NCBI GenBank assembly: GCA_938038825.1
Contig: CALHST010000084.1
Location: 1 to 12,277, forward strand
Direction of reading: 5' to 3'
DNA length: 12,277 nt
From: an uncultured Paracoccaceae bacterium
GTDB lineage: Bacteria > Pseudomonadota > Alphaproteobacteria > Rhodobacterales > Rhodobacteraceae
The position numbers were made by a program, and so were the translations under genes. Under the pieces are notes generated by a model. The model saw only the letters and a program-made list of their open reading frames with translations, was not told where the DNA came from and made no database searches. This document shows positions 7,313 to 12,277 of the stretch, in pieces (positions within the stretch are counted from its first letter, which is position 1; each line of letters begins with the position of its first letter).

Positions 7313-8019
7313 GCACCAAGGCCCTGCTTTTGGCAGGGGGGCTTGGCACCCGGTTGCGCCCCCTGACCGAGACAACCCCTAAATGCCTTATCCCTGTGGG
7401 TGGGCGTCCGATCCTGGATTATTGGGTGGATGCGTTAGAGCGCGCCCACATCACCGAGGCGTTGTTGAACACACACCATCTGCCAGACCCTGTGCGCAGC
7501 TATATGGCTGGGGTCAATCAAACGGGGCGTGTGATGTTGCACGAAGCCTATGAACCCACCTTGTTAGGCTCTGCTGGTACGGTCACGGCCAATCGTGACT
7601 TTGCAGACGGGGCCGATGCGATTGTGGTGATCTATGCAGACAATCTGTCAGACATGGATCTGGGGGCGCTGGTGGCGGCCCATCATGCGCATTCAGACCC
7701 GATGACCATGGCGCTGTTTCACACGCCCTATCCGGAAAAATGCGGCATTGCGGCGCTGGATGGTGACGGGCGCATTACTGAATTTGTCGAAAAACCCGAA
7801 ATGCCCAAAAGCGATTTGGCCAATGCCGGAATTTATGTGCTGGACGCTGATGCCTGGCGCGAGATCGCGGATATGGGGGCCTTTGACTTTGGATTTGATG
7901 TCATTCCCAAATTCGTGGGCCGCATGCAGGGATTTACCCACCAGGGTTATCATCGCGACATCGGCACCCATGACAGCCTTGCCCAAGCCAATACGGATGT
8001 GGTGGGGCTGTTTTCATGA
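7309..8019 (+). CDS. hddC: Sugar-1-phosphate nucleotidyltransferase, HddC-like
   Basis: This 236-residue protein is a minimal nucleotidyltransferase of the RmlA/GlmU N-terminal fold without any acyltransferase repeat domain. It should join NTP and a sugar 1-phosphate to give NDP-sugar. The signature GGLGTRLRPLT at 10-20 with Lys25 (TPKCLIPVGGRP) binds the nucleotide. LLGSAG is at 85-90, the metal Asp111 is in YADNLSD, FVEKP is at 159-163, and HRDIGT is at 215-220. Size and context (kinase before it, GmhB-like phosphatase after it) point to HddC, the guanylyltransferase making GDP-D-glycero-alpha-D-manno-heptose. Whether it uses GTP, CTP or dTTP is not readable from sequence. It overlaps both neighbours by ATGA, so translation is probably coupled. 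Confidence 0.78.
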   Translation: MSTKALLLAGGLGTRLRPLTETTPKCLIPVGGRPILDYWVDALERAHITEALLNTHHLPDPVRSYMAGVNQTGRVMLHEAYEPTLLGSAGTVTANRDFADGADAIVVIYADNLSDMDLGALVAAHHAHSDPMTMALFHTPYPEKCGIAALDGDGRITEFVEKPEMPKSDLANAGIYVLDADAWREIADMGAFDFGFDVIPKFVGRMQGFTHQGYHRDIGTHDSLAQANTDVVGLFS

Positions 8020-8573
8020 CACCAGCCGCCTTTTTAGACCGTGATGGCACCATCATTGAACTGGTGCATCACCTGAATGATCCTGCGGATGTGCGTCTGA
8101 TCCCCGGCGCAGCAGAGGCGATTGCACAGCTGCGCGCCGCAGGTTGGCCCGTGGTGATCATCACCAATCAATCTGTGATCGGGCGGGGTAAGTTGACCGA
8201 AGCGGGGCTCGAGGACGTGCATGCCGAGATGAACCGCCAATTGGCGCAGCAGGGGGCCCAGATTGATGGGATCTACTTCTGCCCATTGGCCCCGACCATC
8301 AAGGATTCTACTGTGATTGAAGACCCGATGCGCAAACCCGGTCCGGGAATGTTGCTGCAGGCCGCATCCGAGATGGCGCTGGATCTGCCCAGGTCATGGA
8401 TGGTCGGAGACACAGTGTCTGACATGCTGGCGGGGCAGAATGCGGGTTGCGCCACGATTTTGGTACAGACGGGCTATGGTGCGTCTTATGCGCATGATAA
8501 AGGCGCAGTCACATATGAGGTCGCAGATCTAAGCGCTGCGGCAAAGATTATTCTGAACGAGGAACAGTCATGA
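8016..8573 (+). CDS. gmhB: HAD-family phosphatase, GmhB-like (heptose 1,7-bisphosphate 7-phosphatase)
   Basis: This 185-residue HAD-IIIA phosphatase should remove the 7-phosphate from D-glycero-D-manno-heptose 1,7-bisphosphate. The catalytic motif FLDRDGTI gives nucleophile Asp8 and acid/base Asp10. IITNQSVIGRG covers motif II (Thr50, Asn51), RKPGPGML carries Lys107, and MVGDTVSD gives Asp132 and Asp136. Length and motif order match GmhB. The zinc loop of typical GmhB (CPHHP, then CDCRKP) reads CPLAP, then EDPMRKP: Cys89 remains, but the His and both later Cys ligands are replaced, so zinc is probably not bound in the usual way. The gene overlaps hddC and the galE-like gene by ATGA. A histidinol-phosphatase-like function is the alternative, but the operon favours heptose. 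Confidence 0.82.
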   Translation: MTPAAFLDRDGTIIELVHHLNDPADVRLIPGAAEAIAQLRAAGWPVVIITNQSVIGRGKLTEAGLEDVHAEMNRQLAQQGAQIDGIYFCPLAPTIKDSTVIEDPMRKPGPGMLLQAASEMALDLPRSWMVGDTVSDMLAGQNAGCATILVQTGYGASYAHDKGAVTYEVADLSAAAKIILNEEQS

Positions 8574-9553
8574 AAATTCTGATCACCGGTGGTGCAGGTT
8601 ATGTCGGCAGCGCCTGTCTGCGCTATGTGGCCGAACAAGGCCATGAGGTCATGGCTTATGACAATTTGGTCATGGGCCACGAAGAGGCGGTTGATGGTCA
8701 TGCCTTTGTCAAAGGGGACATTGCAGACACGGATTTGCTGACCAAAACACTGAAAGATTTTGGCGCAGATGCGGTGATGCATTTCGCGGCTGCGACCTAT
8801 GTGGGCGAAAGCGTCGAGAACCCCGAATACCATTATCGCAACAATGTGGGTGGGACCTTAAGCCTGCTGAATGCGATGCGCGCCGCTGATGTGAACCGGA
8901 TGCTGTTTTCCTCGACCTGTGCGACCTATGGCATGACCCAATCTGAAACGATGTCCGAAGCCACACCGCAGGATCCGTTTTCGCCCTATGCCCGCACGAA
9001 GCTGGCTGTGGAATGGATGATCCGTGATTTTGCAGAGGCCTATGGTATGGGCTTTACCTTGCTGCGCTACTTCAATGCGTCTGGTGCAGATGCGGATGGC
9101 CGTCACGGCGAAGATCACCGCCCCGAAAACCATCTGATCCCCTTGGTGCTCGAAGTGCCGTTGGGCAAGCGCGACAAGATCATGGTCTTTGGCCAGGATT
9201 ACCCAACACCGGATGGCACCTGTATCCGGGACTATGTGCATACGCGCGATCTGGCCTCAGCCCATTTGCTGGCGATTGAGGCCACCAAAGAAGGCACAGC
9301 CGAGGTCTTCAACATTGGCACCGGCAATGGCCAATCCGTGATGGAAATCATCGAAGCCTGTGAAAAGGTCACGGGCCAAAGCATCGCACGCGACATCACA
9401 GAGCGTCGCCCCGGTGACCCGCCACGTCTGGTGGCCGAACCGACCAAGCTGAAGACACAGCTTGGCTGGGAACCACAATACAGCAATATCGAAGACACCA
9501 TCGCCACAGCCTGGGCGTGGCATCAGGCGCATCCTAACGGGTATACGCAGTAA
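8570..9553 (+). CDS. galE: UDP-glucose 4-epimerase-like SDR (GalE family)
   Basis: This 327-residue extended SDR resembles GalE, which interconverts UDP-glucose and UDP-galactose through a 4-keto intermediate. It shows GGAGYVG at 7-13, Asp31-Asn32, HFAAATYVGES at 71-81, the active-site strand SSTCATYG at 114-121 with Thr116, SPYARTK with Tyr140 and Lys144, and the highly typical RYFNASGADADGRHGEDH at 166-183 and GTCIRDYVH at 216-224. These last two blocks are GalE hallmarks and separate it from the SDR at 6191. The length is normal. It overlaps the phosphatase gene by ATGA; the following gene starts 35 bases later. It could supply UDP-galactose (or GalNAc) for the glycan. Action on another NDP-sugar is possible in this context. 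Confidence 0.85.
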   Translation: MKILITGGAGYVGSACLRYVAEQGHEVMAYDNLVMGHEEAVDGHAFVKGDIADTDLLTKTLKDFGADAVMHFAAATYVGESVENPEYHYRNNVGGTLSLLNAMRAADVNRMLFSSTCATYGMTQSETMSEATPQDPFSPYARTKLAVEWMIRDFAEAYGMGFTLLRYFNASGADADGRHGEDHRPENHLIPLVLEVPLGKRDKIMVFGQDYPTPDGTCIRDYVHTRDLASAHLLAIEATKEGTAEVFNIGTGNGQSVMEIIEACEKVTGQSIARDITERRPGDPPRLVAEPTKLKTQLGWEPQYSNIEDTIATAWAWHQAHPNGYTQ

Positions 9554-9588
9554 GGTGCCCAATTTTTGGTCCGTGAAAAGAGGTCCCT

Positions 9589-10245
9589 ATGACACAGTCA
9601 TCTGACGTTGAGGTGCTTAGCAAACCCGATACTATGGGGACGGTGCTGGCACAGCATTACTCTGACTATCCTTTGTGTGACATGCCAAAGGTGGCGATGC
9701 GTATTTTGGGGCGACGTTGGCAGCGCCGCCCGGATGTCTTTTACGTCGAAGCCCGAACACGTCAGGGTGCGTATATGGGGTTTTTGTTTGGCCACACATT
9801 GGGAGAAGCTCCTTGGAAAGGCTTGATGTCCGATCCAGTCTGGATGGCGCCCTGTGCCGCTATGCCGATCCTGTCGCGCGCGCTTAGAAAACGGCGATCC
9901 GGTGCAGAGTCTGGGCCCGAGGCAACTGCGTCAATGCCAACCGAACCGGCTCCCATGTTGGACTTACCTCCTATGCCGCCTGATCTTTTGCAATCGGGGT
10001 CTTATCTCAAGATGGAATATATGGAGGTCGAGCCGGAATTCCGTGGCATGCGTGTTGCGCATCATCTGTATATGGGGATGGAAAAACAGGCCCGTCTTGC
10101 GGGGGTGCGTATGCTGTCATCGCGCATTGCTGTGCATAATGTCGCGTCGGTCAAGGCGTTACACCGCGCGGGGTATACGGTTTATGTCCGCAGCCCCTCC
10201 GAGTTACGTTCTGCGAAGATGCTGGATGAAACAGAGGCCGTATGA
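9589..10245 (+). CDS. GNAT-family acyltransferase with Pro/Met-rich insertion
   Basis: This 218-residue protein carries a GNAT fold. The C-terminal part is clear: the strand YMEVEPEFRGMRVAHHLY (about 144-161) matches the acetyl-CoA-binding motif A (V-x-P-x-[FY]-R-G-x-x-[VI]-[AG]), followed by a helix and SRIAVHNVASVKALHRAGY (about 178-196), the usual GNAT end. The N-terminal strands include VFYVEARTRQGAYMGFLFGH (about 50-69). Between them lies a low-complexity stretch (about 98-136) with KRRSG and many Pro, Met and Glu residues. A GAGG ribosome-binding site lies about 6 bases before the ATG. It follows the galE-like gene by 35 bases and overlaps the deacetylase gene by ATGA. It probably acylates an amino or hydroxyl group of a sugar or lipid. 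The substrate is unknown. Confidence 0.7.
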   Translation: MTQSSDVEVLSKPDTMGTVLAQHYSDYPLCDMPKVAMRILGRRWQRRPDVFYVEARTRQGAYMGFLFGHTLGEAPWKGLMSDPVWMAPCAAMPILSRALRKRRSGAESGPEATASMPTEPAPMLDLPPMPPDLLQSGSYLKMEYMEVEPEFRGMRVAHHLYMGMEKQARLAGVRMLSSRIAVHNVASVKALHRAGYTVYVRSPSELRSAKMLDETEAV

Positions 10246-11228
10246 CCGGACTGCGCGATCAAGCGATTTTATGGAGTGCACGTTTGGCACTGCCCAGGCT
10301 GTTTTCTGCTGCGCCGGGGCAGGGTCTGACGACGCTGTTGTTCCATGACTTTTGTTTTGGAGATGAAAGTTGGGACCACGCGCGCGAACGGCTGCGCCTC
10401 CAACTCGATTTCCTGACGCGCCGCTTTACCCCTATAGATCTGGAAACCGCAGTTGCGGATCACTCTGGGGGGCGCAACAGCGCGCCGCGCGTGCTGGTCA
10501 CAATTGATGATGCCAAACGCGATATCCTGAAGGTGGTGGATGTGTTTGACGCATTTGCCGTGCCGGTTGCGCAGTTTGTCTGCGCTGGCTGGAGCGAACG
10601 TGCTCAGAAGGGCATCAATCCCGATACACAGACCCTATGTTTGGTCTCTTGGTTGCGGTTTTATGATGGCCCGCGCGACACGGTGCAGGTTGGTGCGCAG
10701 GATTTTGTGCTGGATCACGACGGCAACACGGCGCTGATTGATGCGGTGATTGCGGCGCCACCCGAAGACAGTGCCGCGCTGGCAGAACGCGAACAGGTGA
10801 CGCGGGATGTGATGCGCAACGGCATTATCTGCGATTGGGATGAATTGCGTGACTTGCAGGCCGGGGGAATGACCATCGGGGCCCATTCAGTGTCTCATAC
10901 CCGCATTGCCCAACACTCCCCGCAGCGCCAGGCCTTTGAGATTGCCGCCTCGCAGGCGTGTGTGGCTGGCGAGCTGGGGGCTTGCCCGTGGTTCGCCTAT
11001 CCCTATGGCACGCCGGACAGTCATAACGCACAGACCCGTGCCATTTTGCGCGACCATGCCTTTGATGCCGGGTTTACCACATATCCTGCAGTGCTGCGTG
11101 CGGATTCAGATCCGCTGGCCTTGCCCCGGATCGCACTGCCGGATGCACCCATGGATCAGGCAATCTTTGAAGCCCGGGTTTTGGGCGGTGGGGTCCCGTT
11201 GGCCCGTATGAAGGAATGGGTGTCATGA
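10242..11228 (+). CDS. Polysaccharide deacetylase-like (NodB homology) protein
   Basis: This 328-residue protein fits the carbohydrate esterase 4/NodB fold, which removes N- or O-acetyl groups from glycans. Motif 1 is VTIDDAKRD with Asp89 and Asp90 (the usual form is TFDDG, so the Gly is Ala91). Motif 2 is IGAHSVSH with His215 and His219, the metal ligands. A later YPYG at 253-256 matches the FAYPYG strand of this family. About 125 residues separate motifs 1 and 2, longer than in short NodB proteins, with a probable helical insertion at 140-200. No signal peptide or membrane segment is seen, so it may act in the cytoplasm on a precursor or be a divergent member. It overlaps both neighbours by ATGA. 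It sits between two acyltransferases, which suggests acyl-group editing of the glycan. Confidence 0.72.
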   Translation: MTGLRDQAILWSARLALPRLFSAAPGQGLTTLLFHDFCFGDESWDHARERLRLQLDFLTRRFTPIDLETAVADHSGGRNSAPRVLVTIDDAKRDILKVVDVFDAFAVPVAQFVCAGWSERAQKGINPDTQTLCLVSWLRFYDGPRDTVQVGAQDFVLDHDGNTALIDAVIAAPPEDSAALAEREQVTRDVMRNGIICDWDELRDLQAGGMTIGAHSVSHTRIAQHSPQRQAFEIAASQACVAGELGACPWFAYPYGTPDSHNAQTRAILRDHAFDAGFTTYPAVLRADSDPLALPRIALPDAPMDQAIFEARVLGGGVPLARMKEWVS

Positions 11229-12277
11229 ACATCGGGTCTTTGCAGGACATCACGATCCATACTGATCCCGGTGATGTGCCGGATTTGGCACCACTATGGG
11301 CGCGCGCCCGGGCGCAGGCGCTGTATCACAGCACGCCACTAGAGGATTTTCTGGCAGACAGTGCAGAGCGTGCCTGCCTTGTTACAGCGACAGGATCTTC
11401 TGGAGGCCCCCTGGTTTTGCCGTTCCTGCGCGAACAGTCGGATCAGAAGTTCACCGTAGGAGAGCGCCGCTTGGGGGCTGTCAGGGCACAAGCGTTGCGG
11501 CTTGCCAACCCATGGTTGGCGCAAGGGCATAACCCACAGGATATCGCCGCGTTGCTGCGTCATGTTCTGGTGTCGGAACATGCCGATTTGCTTGTGCTGG
11601 GGGAAATCCCCGAGGCCTCTGTCTTGCGTGCTGCGCTTGATCACTTGCACTGGCCTGCGCGTGGCCATGCGGTGGGCCGCAAGGAAAGCCTGCGCTGGTT
11701 GATTGCGCTGCCAGATAGCTTTGATGCCTATATGGCTGAACTTAGCAAAGGCACACGCCAGTCGATCCGTCGCAAAATGCGCAAGTTAGACAAAGATTTC
11801 GACGTGACGCTTGAAATTTTTTCGGATCCCGGTGGGCTGGAGCGGTTCCTGCAAGAGGGAGAGACGATCAGCCGCCTGACATATCAATGGCATGTCGGCC
11901 AGCGTCTGGTGAATGATACCGCGACCCAGACCCGTTATGCAGCTTTGGCCGCAGAGGGACGGTTGCGCTGTTACTTGATGTCGCTGGACGGTGTTCCGCG
12001 GGCTTTCTTGCGGGGCACTTTGGATGGCACGACCTATCACTACGAAACACCGGGCTTTGACCCGGCATTTGGGCGCACCTCAATTGGTAACATCATTTTG
12101 ATGGAGGCCATTCGGGACCTGATCGAGACCAGCGATGCGGCTGTGTTTGATTTTGGCACCGGTGGCGACAATGTTGGGTACAAATCCACGTTTGGCACGC
12201 AGCATATTCTTTGCAATTCCTACAATGTGCTGTCCCTAAAGCGCCCACGCAGCCTTGCGATCTGGGGCGTGGGTGGT
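11225..12277 (+). CDS. FemAB/BioF2-like acyltransferase, incomplete at right edge
   Basis: The frame opens with ATG at 11225, overlapping the deacetylase stop by ATGA, and stays open for 351 codons to the window end, so the C-terminus is missing. The protein belongs to the GNAT-related Acetyltransf_6 (BioF2-like, FemAB-related) group. KGTRQSIRRKMRKL at about 175-188 matches the basic helix common to them. FDFGTGGDNVGYKSTFGT at 308-325 is the characteristic C-terminal GNAT block, with the conserved YK-x-x-FG. YHYETPGFDPAF (about 271-282) is the expected strand before it. Such proteins transfer acyl or aminoacyl groups and often sit in exopolysaccharide clusters, including exosortase-linked ones. 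No signal peptide is seen. The substrate is unknown. Confidence 0.75.
   Translation, partial: MNIGSLQDITIHTDPGDVPDLAPLWARARAQALYHSTPLEDFLADSAERACLVTATGSSGGPLVLPFLREQSDQKFTVGERRLGAVRAQALRLANPWLAQGHNPQDIAALLRHVLVSEHADLLVLGEIPEASVLRAALDHLHWPARGHAVGRKESLRWLIALPDSFDAYMAELSKGTRQSIRRKMRKLDKDFDVTLEIFSDPGGLERFLQEGETISRLTYQWHVGQRLVNDTATQTRYAALAAEGRLRCYLMSLDGVPRAFLRGTLDGTTYHYETPGFDPAFGRTSIGNIILMEAIRDLIETSDAAVFDFGTGGDNVGYKSTFGTQHILCNSYNVLSLKRPRSLAIWGVGG

Noticed and set aside
9554..9588. Possible terminator or promoter in the largest gap inside the operon
   Set aside because: There is an A/T-rich patch but no stable hairpin and no convincing -35/-10 pair; read-through is the simpler view.

Overview
The window looks like a chromosomal surface-polysaccharide locus of a marine-type alphaproteobacterium, most likely Rhodobacterales (Roseobacter group). 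The pointers are a VPLPA-CTERM-type exosortase with a fused EpsI domain (a type I know mainly from that order), moderately high GC codon use, and the style of the glycan genes. No rRNA, tRNA, CRISPR array or insertion sequence was seen.

Layout. At the left edge a truncated minus-strand gene (probable FkbM-type methyltransferase) diverges from a plus-strand glycosyltransferase (258-1385). That gene converges, with a 6-base gap, on a minus-strand exosortase/EpsI fusion, probably XrtD (1392-3002). Upstream of xrtD, also on the minus strand, is a GmhA-like sugar-phosphate isomerase (3194-3763). From about 3975 to the right edge everything lies on the plus strand in one tightly packed operon: GT4 glycosyltransferase, HddA-like GHMP kinase, NAD-dependent epimerase, HddC-like nucleotidyltransferase, GmhB-like HAD phosphatase, GalE-like epimerase, GNAT acyltransferase, polysaccharide deacetylase-like protein, and a FemAB/BioF2-like acyltransferase that runs off the window. 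Six of the eight junctions are 4-base ATGA or GTGA overlaps; the other two gaps are 12 and 35 bases.

How the genes fit together. The isomerase, kinase, phosphatase and nucleotidyltransferase form the complete set needed to turn sedoheptulose 7-phosphate into a nucleotide-activated D-glycero-alpha-D-manno-heptose (the GDP-heptose route GmhA-HddA-GmhB-HddC). The two SDR epimerases could modify this sugar or supply other nucleotide sugars. The two glycosyltransferases would add sugars to a glycan. The GNAT, deacetylase and FemAB-like trio could decorate it, and this trio resembles the accessory set known beside exosortase A (PEP-CTERM) polysaccharide loci. The most interesting idea in the window is therefore a heptose-containing exopolysaccharide or glycoprotein-glycan system tied to an XrtD exosortase. 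The GmhA-like and GmhB-like proteins both carry changed metal-site residues, so the exact sugar made is uncertain.

Limits. Calls come from reading motifs, without database searches. Substrates, glycan structure and the promoter candidates are inference.
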